DNA of 64,000 bases from Chondrosia reniformis (Eukaryota > Porifera > Demospongiae > Chondrillida > Chondrillidae): contig OX359189.1 in assembly GCA_947172415.1 (NCBI GenBank), forward strand, positions 2,440,501 through 2,504,500, in the 5' to 3' direction. Below the pieces are notes generated by a model that saw nothing but the letters and a program-made list of their open reading frames with translations, did not search any database and was not told the origin of the DNA. The position numbers were made by a program, and so were the translations under genes. Positions 22,753 to 35,543 of the stretch are shown here, one piece after another. How positions within the stretch are numbered: the stretch's first letter is position 1; each line of letters opens with the position of its first letter.

Positions 22753-24837
22753 ATGAGGAATGCCAGCTATAGATCTCCCAGGTGCAGAACTGTAAGACAG
22801 ATATTTCTCATATTTCTTTCTTGTCTATTCGTAGCAATCATTCTGAAGCAAGTAACGCACGTGGAGGAGCAAAAACTAGAAATCCTCGATTTACAATCAG
22901 ATGAATGGCGATCCACACCTGTTGCTATATCTGCTGTAACTACAATCAGTTTGCGTGCTTTTTCGATTGGAATTAAGAGTCCTCGGCATGCAGTGACCAT
23001 TTCAGTACCAAACCCAGCAATTACACGACCTAAATATGCTACACTCCCTGTATTTCATCAAATTAATGATATTCTGAAGAATATTTCCAAAATATCACAG
23101 AAGAAGAATGTTTTACTTATTTTGAGTACGAAAGACTACGATATTGTGACAGTAAATTGGATTTGTAATTTGAACAAAACTGCCCCAAGTTTACTGCCTC
23201 ATGTTCTGTTAATTCACAACGATGAAGATCGCAGTCGGTACTTCAGAAGCAAGGGAATTCACTCAGTAGTCGTCAATCCACAGTAAGATTAATTATGCAA
23301 CTGGAAACTTATATATCCTCACTATTTGAATTGAAAGAATGCTCTTATTCAGTATACTAGGTTCTTAAGTCTATCTGAATATCTTTTCTACATCAAAAGG
23401 TTTCCATAAATAATAGTTAAAATGGGGAGTTCGACTGTACAAAGGTTATGATGAACATGCATGGAAATGTTTGCGAGGTAGCTGACTATAAAAAATTGAT
23501 TTTGTCTCGGCAACCGAAGTGCCGAGACATAGTGCAGGTAACTGTACGTAGGTACGTATGGTATGTTTAATGATATTCATACCATAATTGAGCAAGTGCA
23601 CAATTTAGTCAGCAAGTTAATCCCAGGGTCCTGGGTTCGAGCCCCACATTGGGCGCTTTTTATTTTTTCTCTTTATAAGAAAAATATACTACAACATGTT
23701 GCTGTAACTACATTTACAAAAATGAAATTTTAGTCTCAAAAACACATGTACATATACAGTAAATAACCAGGATATTATTTTCCATGTACAAATGTATACT
23801 ATTCAAATTTACTGACTATTGTTGACGCATATAATTTAATTTAGTGATATAGACAGGGTATGTTAACTTAAAACTGTCCTAGAGTCAAATTTGCAGACGG
23901 TCTCTCTTTTTTTTCCCCTTGGAGTGCATGTTTGTGATACTGTAAACACTTCTTGTATTTATTTACTTAAATATAATTACACGTGTATTATCTTCCTTTC
24001 TCTCTAATAGTGATTTATTTTATTTCAATAAGAATATGTCAAAGAGAAAACTTAGTTGGCTTTGGATGACACGACTGCTTATAGTCCATTATTTAATATC
24101 ACAGGGTTTTGATACAATGTCAATCGATTCTGATGCAGTGGTTTTACAAAACCCTTTTAAGCTTTTGGATACACTAAATGTGGATGTATACATGTGCTTA
24201 GCAATGCATCCTTTTGAAATAAGCAATATATGGGGATTTACTGGATGTGCAGGATCCACTATCTATAGAAGCAATCCAAGAACCTGTGAGTACCAAGTAA
24301 TCAACTATATATATAAGATCAGTATGTCCGGTCTGAACAACTGACCCAAAAAGTTTACTATATATTGTAACTACTCTGTCCATCCCTGTGATATTTTCAG
24401 CTTTTATAAGTTGTTACATACTCTCTACATATTTCTCTCTTGCCACAGTTTCTCTCTTTGAAGAATTAAGTAAGAGACCTGATTATGAAGTTGATGATCA
24501 AGTCCGTCTTAATAGTGCTCTCTATGCCATGAACATGTCATGGACTAACCACAAAGACCTTCACATTGGCTTTTCTAAACATTCAAAACAAAGGCTTTCG
24601 GTCGCAGTGCTACCAGAAACATATATATGTCATTACAAATGCCCTGATGTAATGGATTCAAAGGAGTTAATAATTATTCATCCAAGGGGCAAAGCTGGAA
24701 AATTTGCTGATGTTAAGATGAAATTAGCTAAAAACTTCTCAGTAAACCTGGTTTCTCAAAAGAAATTTAACTTTTTGGATGCAACCAATATGGCAAGGAA
24801 TAAATGGATTAATACAGTATGCTTAGTAACTTCATAA
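22753..24837 (+). CDS. Type II membrane glycosyltransferase, GT77-like, copy 2, 3 exons, 397 aa
   Basis: Exons 22753-23282, 24011-24285, 24449-24837, with the same phases as copy 1. The anchor (FLIFLSCLFVAIIL), NVLLILSTKDYDIVTVNWIC, IDSDAVVLQNPF, GFTGCAGSTIYRSNPRT and YICHYKC are all retained, and no stop or frameshift is seen, so both copies look functional. Exon 2 is almost identical to copy 1; the stem (residues 35-75) has drifted most, including small in-frame deletions. Intron 1 differs from copy 1 after about 150 bp and contains a tRNA-derived fragment. Function as for copy 1, with sugar specificity unknown. Confidence 0.85.
23609..23655 (+). repeat. tRNA-Lys-like 3' half (pseudo-tRNA or SINE piece)
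   Basis: AGTTAATCCCAGGGTCCTGG then GTTCGAGCCCCACATTGGGC, closely like the 3' half of a metazoan tRNA-Lys(CTT), with an intact B box (GGTTCGAGCCC) followed by a T-rich tail. No A box or 5' acceptor arm is found upstream, so it is not a working tRNA gene. It sits in intron 1 of glycosyltransferase copy 2. Confidence 0.7.
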
Positions 24838-26078
24838 AAAAAAAGCAATCATTAATTTTAATTGGTGACAATTACTTAATGTTTATTTTTTCTCAATCCC
24901 TTGGATGTTAAATGAGTGTAATAGAAGTAGAATTAATTTTGAAATATAGCCATGGCCTATAATCACTTTGTGAACATTTTAGAGCATTCAAGCATGCTTT
25001 AGCATTTATATATAAAAGTATATAAGTGACTGCAAATGGTCAAAATGTAACTGAAATTTAAAATCGCATTGTTTTCGGTTTATTATGTGTTTATTGGTAA
25101 TATATACATTGAATAGGGTGTCCCTGCCATATACTGCTGTTATGATGAATGTTTATCCGAAATGAGTATCACAAGACATGTACACAGGATCAAATCTCAG
25201 GTTTCAGAAGGTATGCAACCTATTTGAAACTCTTTGAACTGCCAGGTTTCAAAAGGTATGAAAGTATGATAAAACTCGGAAAGGGGGCTGTTAAAATTTG
25301 AAACCAGTAAAATTATTCTGTTAGCACATACCTGCATGAGCAACCTTTGAAACCTGGCTGTTCAAGATGTTTAAAATAATTTTCATGCCACATGAAACCT
25401 GAGATTAATTTAATCCTGTGATGTATTTACAATAAAGTTTTGTTATCAGAAAGTATATATATACGGTACTACTAATAGTTGCAACAGCGTAGCAATGAAT
25501 CTTTATCATAAATATGCTTAATAATCACTTTAAAATTTAATAATTATTACAACACTATTTGAAGAATAAAGTTTGTAACACTAAATTTCAGATAAATTGT
25601 GTCAAAGCCTTACAGAATCGAATGAACAAAATCATGGCATTTGCAAATAAAGTCACTGCTCTTCAATATCAGTCACTAAACGTCTTTACTGGAATTTATT
25701 GAACATTAAGATTGTTATCTGTACTGCTATGTGCATATTGAATGAATAATATTATTATTCATGAACTCCCTGAAATGTGGTCACCTCACTAATCCAGCCA
25801 ATTTGCTTGGTCCCTAGAGTGGCTGGATTAGCGAGGTTCCACTGTATAGGCATTTTATAGTATGTACAGTACATATGAATATACTAGGGCATACGTACAT
25901 TTAAATGCAATTAGCTTCACTAGCAGTACATGTAGCCCTTATATATAATAGATCCTTGATAATTGAAGACCCAACCCCAGCCCCAGAATATAAATAATAC
26001 CCATATATATTTACAGTTTATATACATAACAAAATGATCTTCCAAAGAAAGTATATCACTAAATTAAAATTTCTGTGT
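24838..26078. other. Intergenic stretch with full-length MITE copy
   Basis: Contains the second full CACAGGATCAAAT-family MITE at 25183-25420 (about 238 bp, right end ending ATCCTGTG). A shorter inverted pair (GGTCACCTCACTAATCCAGC...GGCTGGATTAGCGAGGTTCC) lies around 25779-25840. No coding exon is seen. Confidence 0.75.
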
Positions 26079-27973
26079 TCATATCTTCTTATAAACAAGA
26101 ACTTCATAAGAGACTCCATTTTCTACAATCAGACCTTTAGGAGCCAAATTGTCACTAAACAGAGAAGAAAAACTATTGTTAATGTATGGCTATGAAGGTG
26201 TATAGATTGGCCACAGAGTTACAGCACCCACGCAAACAACTGCTGCTATGTATGCTCAGTGGAATACATTGTACCACACCAGTCAAGAAACCATTTAAGG
26301 TCTCATCTTGGCTAGGGGACCAAAGTTCTATTAAAACTGGCAAACAGTGATTGCTTCCCGGTCATCATTAAGATGGAAAAAATCTCTAAGGAACCACAGA
26401 CATCTGTTTTGACCTCTTTAGGCTCATCAGTGTGATATACTTTTTTTGGGAAATATACATGACCTATTTCTTCACCAGGAGTAAAACACTTGTGGTTTCA
26501 AAATAAGTGGAAGTGGAGGCTATATACAGCCTATAGCGAGACTGAGCGCTCATAATTAATAGTACAAAGCATGTGCAAAGACTATGATATACTATGGATG
26601 ATTACTGTAATATATTTATTATTACACCAAACCAGCCGAAGGACCTTATCTTGGTTTGACTTAAGTACAGTGAAACTCTTGTGTGGATCTTAAAATTAAT
26701 GTATTTGTATGAATATACATTATCCTCCAAATTGAGTAAGCTAAATTTTAATATTTTAGCTGCGATTCCATGTAATAGAGGGTCACCAAACTAAGGCACT
26801 GATCATTGAACTTACTTAACTAACATGAATTCCTCTTTATTCCACTCAGGAAAGTAAGCATCACCATCAAATGGTTCTTTGATGTCTGTATAAAATACCT
26901 TATTGAGTAACACTGACTGTAGTCCCTTCTATTAATGAAAAATATTCACTATAGGCTATAATATGCTAGCACACACATACACATCTTTTGGAACCTATAT
27001 GAGTTACATAAAGATTGTTGAGACAACTGAAGCATATGTATCTGCATAGCTATTTAAAGTTGAAAAGGGGAGTTTATTACACGTAAGCCTGTGCTGGGCT
27101 ATCTGTTCAAATAATCAACATCACTGGATATTACACCAACCAACCAAGTGACAATGGTCTACTTGGCTGGGAGACCGAAGTCCTATTCAGTGGCAACCAG
27201 CGATGACCTCCCAGTCATTTATTTAAAGTTGTATATGCAGAATTCTTAATTCCATCTTAAATTTAAATTTTATGAACCAAACAGTACACATGCTACATCT
27301 TACTTTATAAATCTGAACACCACCAAGGAGGTGAATCTCATGTATCACATCTGCTAAAGGAGGGCGTGATAGGATCTCAATGGCATCCTTGAAGGAATTA
27401 CATACAACATCAGGTTTGTTCTCCAAAATTAAACTACCAAAATATAATTCTTTTATATGAAGTCATGGTTACTAACTAGAAACAACATGTGGGCAGTAAT
27501 GGAAGACTTACCCCCTCTGAGTAGAGAGTACAATATTGTAGCAGTTTTTAAAAGGTACAACGGAGGAAGGAGTGGATTGCCAAGTAATTCTGCCAAATAT
27601 CAGCGCATTCATTTTATCTACACGAGTATAAAGAGATGATCAGGCATGAGACCTATGTACAATTAATAGCTAAAGATTTATTGCGCGTATACCAACCACT
27701 ACTACATGGACCAAAATTAATTTTTAACCAGTCTTTAGACAGCTGCCTAAACGCATAAACTACAATGTATTGACATTGTTAGGTGAGTAATTTAGGCTCA
27801 GCATTTCACTCTCTACCTTCGGGTGACCTGGCCACTACTGTATGTAGCCACTGAAAATCGGTCTTTAACGATGGCCAAGGTAGAAAAGACTCTTCGTGGC
27901 TCTTCATCTGTTGTTTTCTGTCTCCTATAACACCGTTTTGTGCAACTGCTACGATAATGTTTACTTTCTTCAT
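26079..27973 (-). CDS. DHFR: Dihydrofolate reductase, 5 exons, 193 aa
   Basis: Reduces dihydrofolate to tetrahydrofolate with NADPH, for thymidylate, purine and glycine synthesis. Exons in transcript order: 27973-27817, 27617-27512, 27433-27304, 26928-26816, 26154-26079; 582 nt, in frame. Recognisable blocks: NIIVAVAQNGVIG at the N-terminus, the substrate-site LPWPSLKTDFQWL with the acidic residue as Asp, NALIFGRITWQSTP, NIVLST, the cofactor glycine pair in HLLGGVQIYK, VFYTDI, and YEVLVYKKI at the end. Compared with vertebrate DHFR there is a small insertion between VIG and LPW (about residues 18-30). Length is close to the usual 187 aa. No fusion to thymidylate synthase is seen, as expected for an animal. 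Confidence 0.92.
26213..26640. repeat. Dispersed repeat copy in DHFR intron 4
   Basis: Contains GGACCAAAGTTCTATTAAAAC, CAGTGATTGCTTCCCGGTCA, CTAAGGAACCACAGACATCT, CACTTGTGGTTTCAAAATAA and GCGAGACTGAGCGCTCATAA, the reverse complement order of 32410-32710. Shorter relatives with ATTACACCAA lie at 26622-26670 and 27130-27215. Confidence 0.7.
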
Positions 27974-28613
27974 GATTTGATACAGCTAAATCACTAAACG
28001 ATTAAGATGGACGCGTTAAAAAATCCTTCGATGACGCTTCTTAACAGGAAACTGTTCGGACCCTTGTTCCCTCATTTACAAAGTTACCAGGCACTTCGTG
28101 TCTCCTGTATCTAATCAGCCATCTTCATTTTGCCGATAGAGAAAAAAGGAAAAAATACCGCTCGAGTCTATGTATTTCCCAAGTACCATGTACAAGCACA
28201 CAAGCACTATTATGTACTAGAAAACTCCTTAAAAATCCCATATAACTCTATCCAAAAAACCATCCCCACATCATGCCTCCTCCTTCTTCATTGCCATTGA
28301 GAACTTCCCTTCACCACGCCTAACTTTCTACAGCTGCCCCATGTCCATTTACTGATTGTTCATGTGTCTTCCTAGCAGCCTGGCCTGATGCTATCTGTAT
28401 ATAGGTACACATTGTGTGCTAAATGCAAATGTATATATTTTTAAAACTATTATAAACGTACATATTTTCATTGAAAACATGACAGGGTTTCATGCAGTTC
28501 ATTCTCATCTATGTAATGAAGTGTGTGCATGTGTTATATATGTGTATGATCCTCCAACTCATAATTCATTATGATGTGTATAATACTCTATATATATTAC
28601 TATTTTAAGTTCT
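27974..28613. other. 5' flank of DHFR and 3' flank of the next gene
   Basis: No exon or repeat recognised. The DHFR promoter should lie immediately right of 27973. Confidence 0.4.
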
Positions 28614-29456
28614 CTATATATCATTGATATCTTCTTCTAATATGGTTTCTTCATTGTCATCAGACTCTTCTTCATCTCCATCTCCAATTTCATACTTTAC
28701 AAAGGCTTCAATCATGTCACCAATTGTCACAGAGCATTTCACTTCATCACATGGAGTGTGCTTGTAAACACCTATTCTTGGTGGACTATTTGGTGGCTCG
28801 TGAAGGACCAAAAGAAAGAGCTTATCAATGCTATATCCTGCTTCCATTGCTAGCCAATAAATCAGGGCTACTTTAAAAAGGTAGTATGTTGGAATATCAG
28901 TACTCGGTATCCATTCAAAGAGTGACAAGTGGCAACCCCCAGAGGAGTAGCTCACTAAACAGTCAAGAGTGGCCTCAACTGATAGCTCAATGATATTTCC
29001 TTCACTGAAGATGATCTTACTGATTGGCTCAGACAGCGACACTGGTAGATACTCTTTTGATCCTTTGTCTTCTTCTAGGAAACCAGCACGAGTCAAAGCA
29101 GTGCAGCCTTCCTCCACTATTTTCCACATTTCCTTGCTGATATCAAAGCTCTCCTTAATTTCATTTTCAGCAATTGTGACATCTATATTAGGAACTGTAT
29201 TCTCCAGATTCTTAAAAGTGGTATTAAGACACCTTTTTAGTAATGCCTGAGTATCTGATTGGGTGGCATGAAGGGACTTGCTGAAGTGGAGGGAGCTGGG
29301 AAGAGTGGTCACCACTACCGTTTGAAGTATCTCTGTCTTGACCGGATCAATGTATTCAAATTCCTCACTGTACCGTTTGCTTGTTTCCAATACAATATCT
29401 TCTGCTTTTATGCTTTTATGTGTGGTTAGAATAGAATTTTTCCATAAATCTGCCAT
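28614..29456 (-). CDS. Unrecognised 280-aa acidic protein, single exon
   Basis: Begins MADLWKNSILTTHKSIKAED and ends in a very acidic tail (GDGDEEESDDNEETILEEDI). The middle is a mixed helical sequence with LFEWIPSTDIPTYYLFKVAL and RIGVYKHTPCDEVKCSVTIG, no signal peptide and no clear membrane helix. I cannot assign a family. The start at 29456 directly follows an acceptor-like TTCTGAACTGAATAG on the minus strand, so the exon may extend a longer transcript; the exon-like block at 29836-29944 is out of frame with it. Length, single open frame and codon use support a real gene. Confidence 0.65.
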   Translation of the reverse strand: MADLWKNSILTTHKSIKAEDIVLETSKRYSEEFEYIDPVKTEILQTVVVTTLPSSLHFSKSLHATQSDTQALLKRCLNTTFKNLENTVPNIDVTIAENEIKESFDISKEMWKIVEEGCTALTRAGFLEEDKGSKEYLPVSLSEPISKIIFSEGNIIELSVEATLDCLVSYSSGGCHLSLFEWIPSTDIPTYYLFKVALIYWLAMEAGYSIDKLFLLVLHEPPNSPPRIGVYKHTPCDEVKCSVTIGDMIEAFVKYEIGDGDEEESDDNEETILEEDINDI

Positions 29457-29835
29457 ACTATTCAGTTCAGTAACCTGACATAATGCAAGTTGTATATATT
29501 TCCGTGCTTATAATAGGGAGAGCTGTATAAATATATATATAGCACTACTACATTCACAAATCCATATTAATTCTATATATATTAGTGTATATACAGGCAA
29601 CTAAGGATTTATACTGTGATTCAATAATATTATAATAAATCTTGTTATGTGAGCTTAAAAATGTATTCATTGTCGATTTTAAGAAGATAATCTGTTAGGA
29701 CAGCCATTTTTCACTAGATCCCTACCTAGTAAGTACTGCTGTACTCTCTGATATTTAATACACATAATATAGCCATTCATATAGAGAGTAAGATTTACAT
29801 GACCACACACAATATTATATATAGAGACTAACTAC

Positions 29836-29944
29836 CTCCTAAGGTTATTTTGAATTCTTCTTTTCCTGTGGTCAGGTCTATAAGTCCCTTGCTACTTGCT
29901 GACTGGTACAGGAATCCATCTGACTTCCTATTTGTTATCTGATA
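29836..29944 (-). other. Orphan exon-like block
   Basis: On the minus strand, CACTTGCAG precedes 109 nt open in one frame (YQITNRKSDGFLYQSASSKG, then LIDLTTGKEEFKITLGG) and a donor GGTAGTT follows. It looks coding but joins to no neighbour in frame; it may belong to the gene at 28614 through a missed exon, or be a relic. Confidence 0.35.
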
Positions 29945-30797
29945 CTGCAAGTGTAATTTGGCACTTAACAACATTTGCCTTCTAAATATGCAATTAAAAC
30001 ATTCCAAAATGATTCTCTATAGTTCATGGGTGCATGCATAATAGATTTAACTAATTATGTATATATATATAGCCATAAATGTGGTTATCATATATACCTA
30101 TGAAGAAGCTAAGAGAATAGACTAAAACACAGTTTCTTAATTAGACTCACAATTGTTTCACTTTGGTTACAAATAAGTGAAATTACATTGGTTACAGTAC
30201 TAGTGTTGAAAAATAAAGAGGTAAACAAAATTAAACAGCTAGATCTGGAGTTATAACGTTTATAACTGTATTAGCTATATGTAATCTGTTGTTAGGCAAG
30301 TGTTTTGTCCAAAAAAGAATTAAATAAAATGTTTCCTTAATCAATTAGGGCTATCTACGTATCTTGATTCCGATCCATATATATTGAATATATATATTGT
30401 ATGCATTGACTATTCTCAGCACTTATATACACTCCTATATATGGCTAGCGCTGGCTGTACAGTATTACTAGATTTTATATGTCAATTATATGGTGTAAGG
30501 AAATTGTGTTTATTACATTATTATTGATAACACCAACCGATTATGTATGACAGTTGAATTGTAATTAAGTGTATACTTGTAATATATATTTAAACACATT
30601 CTGATCATATATAACAGATATATAGTAGATGAATAGTTTACCTCTATTTCATTCAAATTGTGTTTCCTATAATATTAATACACCCATACTTTACACTATA
30701 TAGGGTATATCAGCTATTTACATATACATCTGGTTATATATACTTTACATTGTCAAACAGTATCAGCGATCAGTGCAAGGTCGAAGTAGGATTGGAC
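29945..30797. other. Intergenic AT-rich stretch before the receptor cluster
   Basis: Contains TATATATATA runs around 30060 and 30380. No exon or repeat family identified; the promoter of receptor gene 1 should lie at the right end. Confidence 0.4.
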
Positions 30798-32959
30798 ATG
30801 AAGATTCCCTTTGCTTTTACTGTAATTGCCATTGGTATGTGCTGAGGAGTGAAGCTATATACAGAAATTATTTTAAATATGTGTGGGGGTTGGCTGTATT
30901 TACCCTGTGGATGTCTGTACCTGGAACTGCTTAACTATACAGATAAGATGTCAAATATCTTACATAACTTTTGCCATTTGATAATAATGCACCATAAAAT
31001 TACTTTGCATGATGCAACTACAGTACGTACACATTGTAGAATTAATAGACGTCAACAAAATTGAAGTACAACTGAGATATATACTCACAGCTAACGACAA
31101 GCTTAAGTAATATATTCAATTCAGTTCTATTTCTATATAGCTATATATGTATACATTAATTTCCCCTCCAAGTGTGTGTAGTAAGTATTGTTTATATATA
31201 TAATATATATATACGTATAGCCACTGTATATAGTTTGATTTTATATTGTTCATAATGATAATGAGTATATCTTTCTTACTATACTATACATGCATGTAGG
31301 CATGTGTTTACCTAGGATAAGCTATTCAGAGAGTTACTTTCTTAATAAACTTGAGATTGGTGGTGATCCTGAAAACCAGAGAGGCTATCTCATTGCTACA
31401 ATACATCCTGAAGGAAATCCCAGTAAATTAACAACTGGTCCCGTTTGTGGTCCTATCAAGAACTACAAGACGGCATGGTATTCTTGTCTGAGTATTGGTT
31501 GGCTAACCTCAACTGGCTACGGAGATATTTCAAGCTTTGGGTATAAATTATATATCTGAATGCATTATCATACTGACTTTTCCATTATCATAATCTAAGA
31601 AAATTAATTGTAAACATTAGATGAGCTTTCCGTAGCAGCGTGAAATAATTAATGAATTATTTCAGGATGTTTCGGTCCATAGACCTCCATTAGCTAAATG
31701 ACACATGCAAAAGTGCATGCTGCTACGGAAAGTTTATCACTTAGTTTATCATACAAGTATATATAGCAAAGCAACTTCCGTAAACATGTTAACCATAATA
31801 TTTTGAAATATATAAGGATGTTTTAGATTGTTTACAAAAATTATCATCACTCCTGAAGAATTTGAGTATAATGTTCACACCATTCTTTGGCTTTACACCC
31901 AATAATTATAAAATGTATTACAATGTTATATATTCATGTATTATGGAATATATATACAGTTGTGTATACGTGAAATATTGTACATATGTATATATGTATA
32001 TATAAGTTCAGATTTTTTTCTACAGAATATCAAATCAAAACATTAAGAAAGCAATTATCTATGACCTAGATTGTACTAATGCCTCAAACCATACAGCAAA
32101 ATATGCTTGCTCCTTTGTATATGGGCCAGGACACTGTGATAAAGATATAAATAACACAGCAGCTATTAGCTGCTGTAAGTAAATATATAGTATACATATA
32201 TGCATCAAATAATATTTTTTTCAGTAATATAAATATATCGTATATATATAGTATACTAGATGGCTTAATTGTACTGATCCGTGCAAAGGCTATATATGGT
32301 GATAGGAAATCAAATAATCACTGGAACGTATTACACCAAACCAGCCAAGTGACGTCCACAGTCTTGTCTTAGCTGGTTTGGAGTAATTACCTTCCAGTGA
32401 TTATTTGTTTATCATCACAGCCTCAGTGCAATTAACTCCCTTAGCTCATTGTGAGCGCTCAGTCTCACTTAGACTATAGCCTCCACCTTCACGTATTATG
32501 AAACCACAAGTGTTTCACTTGTGGTGGATTAATAAGTGAAGACAGTCCTCCAGATTTACAGTACCATCATTGAAGTGTGCCACACTGCATGAATCCATGT
32601 AGATGAAACGCTGTCTGTGGTTCTTTGATGAATATTGGATGACTGGAAGGCAATCACTGGTTGCCAATTTAATAGGAGTTTGGTCCCATAGCTAAGCTTA
32701 GACTGTCATTGGCAGCTTATAAAAATGTATGGTCATTTAAATATATATGCATGTATGCAAAATATTATCTCTGGTTTCAGAACCCTCTGTATAATATATA
32801 TACATCTCCATGTCCCTCCTTATAGATTGGACAGTTGGTCAGGCGGTTGGCCTTGCTGTTGGCTTGTTTGTAGTCTGCTTGATACTAATATTTGTACCAA
32901 TTATAATATGCTGCTGTTGCTGCTGTGGATGTTGCAATGCTTTAAGAAGTAATATCTGA
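30798..32959 (+). CDS. SRCR-like single-pass receptor 1, 4 exons, 186 aa
   Basis: Exons 30798-30834, 31300-31540, 32026-32174, 32826-32959; intron phases 1, 2, 1. Signal peptide MKIPFAFTVIAIG; ectodomain with LEIGGDPENQRGYLIATI, VCGPI, CLSIGWLTSTGYGDISSFG, then DLDC, YACSF, GHCDK and AAISC. The six cysteines and the GG..G / C..IGW / F-G-.-I-S-.-L-G spacing match a shortened class A SRCR domain without the canonical WGTVC motif. One membrane helix follows (VGQAVGLAVGLFVVCLILIF), then the tail IICCCCCCGCCNALRSNI. It is the most diverged member, with the longest loop before the first core cysteine. Probably a cell-surface receptor; ligand unknown. Confidence 0.8.
31626..31732. mobile_element. 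107-bp fold-back element in receptor 1 intron 2
   Basis: Ends CTTTCCGTAGCAGC and GCTGCTACGGAAAG form inverted repeats. A relative without the right end lies at about 7852-7930 (ACTTTCCGTAGTAG, then CTGAAACGTCCTGAAATAAT), also within an intron. Confidence 0.75.
32313..32710. mobile_element. Compound repeat in receptor 1 intron 3
   Basis: 32313-32407 is a fold-back unit (AATAATCACTGGAACGTATT...CCAGTGATTATT with ACACCAAACCAGC / GCTGGTTTGGAGT inside). It is followed to about 32710 by the dispersed repeat found inverted at 26213-26640. Confidence 0.75.
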
Positions 32960-33302
32960 GTCGATATATGAAACACCTTATAGGCTAAACTAGTCTTGAA
33001 CATATTGTCATCATATGAAACTTGCAACAACATAATTTTACATAATTGATCAGAAATTATTATAAAGGGAGGGCGCCATCTTTGCATGAGGTGGGCAATG
33101 AATAATTAATGGTGATGCGAGTCTGATAATGGTACCTTGCAATATCGTTATCTCGTACCATCTAGTGTATATCCCCGTGCAGTACAAAAATGTATTATAG
33201 CAATCGCAAGACATCGCTGGAACGTATATATAGGGCCGGGCTTATAGGTTATAAATTTGTAGGTACGTTTCTTTTGGTCGGCGCAAGACTCCTGAGATTA
33301 CA

Positions 33303-34564
33303 ATGGGATTGGTTTCACGGTGCTTAGTTATTTCCTTCCTGGCTCATAATGGTAAGCCTATAGCTATATTTATAGGAGATATGATTACACGTGCAATGGT
33401 AATATTTTCTTTGTAAATTTAGCTGTTTTGGGACAGCAGCCTCTGGGTCCTGTAGTTGATCTTCGGATTGGAGGTGATCCCGGGAATCAGAGAGGCTATC
33501 TCTTAGCAACTATAGAACCAGGTGGTGGTACTTCTTTTACAACACCTGTGTGTGGCTCAATTGAAATAACCACTGCTTTTGCTACCTGTGGTAATATTGG
33601 GTGGCTTGCTTCTACTGGTTTTGGGACTATATCTTCGCTAGGGTGAGATATACATGTATTCTATACGACTTATATGTGATCTACATGGGACTGCATACAT
33701 GCTCATTTCTGTGGTTGCACAGCTCCGAATTGAACTGCGACTTATAAATTAACCATACGTATATACGTACGATCGAGTATATAGAAGTGATGTTTATGAT
33801 TTGGTCACTTAATAATAAAGGTTAGCTTAAGTCACTTAAGGTTAGCTTGTAATCCTGGCCCAGTCTGAGCTTAGGTTATTTCGTTACGTTTTCCAGGTAT
33901 AATAGTCACTGTTGCAAACACTATATACGTACCATACCTACTTCTAACTGGATGTTTTTATTTAATAACTTGTAGGATTGACAGTGCTCCTAGTGAAACT
34001 CCTCTAATAATGAATCTAAGATGCATTGGAGAAAACGGAACCATTACACTAGGGGGTAGCTCTTTCCAGTGTATCTATGAGGACTACGATCCAACTGAGT
34101 GCGATGGTTCAAATGCAGGGAATTTGGCTGCTCTTAGCTGTTGTAAGCTTAATATATATGCACGCCATGGCCACGACCATGTTCTATATATACACCTTAA
34201 GCTTCATATATACACATGAATGTCACTGTTTTACCATGTTATTCATCTCTTCACTGGTATTATACCAGGTTTGTTTTGGGACTTAATAACTCTGGGTGTA
34301 CCCAACAGTGCGCTTTCAATAATATATACTGTACATGAAATTCTATTCATCATACTATGCATAATCATAAACTATATACTCAAATTATATCTGCCTTCAC
34401 ATTGTGCCAATACTCCATTTCCTATAGACTTTACTGTTGGCCAGATTGTTGGTATTGCTATCGGAGCATTCATTCTCTGTCTGCTGATCACTGTTCTGCC
34501 AATCATCTGCTGCTGTTGCTGCTGTCTGTGTGGAGTTGGTTGCTGTGCCGCGGCTTCCAGATAA
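33303..34564 (+). CDS. SRCR-like single-pass receptor 2, 4 exons, 190 aa
   Basis: Exons 33303-33351, 33423-33642, 33976-34142, 34428-34564; phases 1, 2, 1. Signal peptide MGLVSRCLVISFLAHN, then AVLGQQPLGPVVDLRIGGDP, NQRGYLLATIE, TPVCGSIEITTAFATCGNIG, WLASTGFGTISSLG. The second half has LRCIGENGT, FQCIYED, TECDG and LAALSC, giving the six cysteines of a compact SRCR-like fold. The membrane helix (VGQIVGIAIGAFILCLLITV) is followed by PIICCCCCCLCGVGCCAAAS, ten cysteines in the short cytosolic tail, a likely multi-palmitoylation site (inference). Gene 2 is among the best matches to the family consensus. Confidence 0.85.
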
Positions 34565-35543
34565 TTGAGAGGATAATATTCTTCTCTGCTTGTGTTATAC
34601 CAAACTCTTTTACTAATAAAACATACATGAAGATTAACTGTACTTAGAACACCATATGTAGATCTAGATAATTATACGAATCTCTCAGTTTTCTGTCTCA
34701 CAATAGTAACTTAGTCTTGGATCTGTAATGGACCACAATTGAATTTCATTAATATTTATCCTATACATATATAGATGAAGGCATCCAAATAGGGGCCGGG
34801 TACTCTGGCTATATAGAGATGTATATGAATGTTGACAATCATTTTGATTTCTAAGTGGTGCCCCTTGCACCCTCCTGGTCTGTAAAAGTGAGGGGGGGGC
34901 TTTTGTTATCTACATATTATATACTTGAATTGCATGCCATAATTATTAAGGGTAGATAATATAAAAAATAACACAGTTAATTGAATTTAAACTTTAGTGT
35001 GACATTATTCTTACTAGATGCAACTTTAAATGATTCAGAAGTGACTATGCTCTTATATGGATAAGTAAGGATGCTAAATATAATGCAGTGGCTAGAGTAC
35101 CGGTACCAGTAATGGAACGTATTGCATTAAAGTGCTGGTACCGGTACACAAAAGTGAGCTATTAAAGTGTATACAAAAGTGGTTAAGCACTGTGAAGAAT
35201 TATATATAAATATATAATATAAGTATAACTGTACATCGATAAGCACTAGCTTACAAACTCCTGACACATAGCTGTGTTAAAGTAGCCGTAATAAAACAAT
35301 ATACGGTATAGGACACCTTAGTTATTTCTTTCGCTCGGTGAATGGCAAAAGGGAAAGGAAAGGGACTGACAGTTAAGGGGATCCAAGTGTCTGCCAACTG
35401 TCCTACGCCCATCTTAGAAGATTGCTGTTCACTTTGCTAAGAGGCCTCCAAATCAGTGTAGCTTGTGTAATTAGTATAGGAGGTGTTAACACCTGTATTC
35501 TGTGTGTCGCTAACTGTTTCTGTGTCCTTTGTGTCCTGTGTAG

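Noticed and set aside
23609-23655. Functional tRNA-Lys gene
   Set aside because: Only the 3' half is recognisable; there is no A box, no 5' acceptor strand and no clear anticodon arm.
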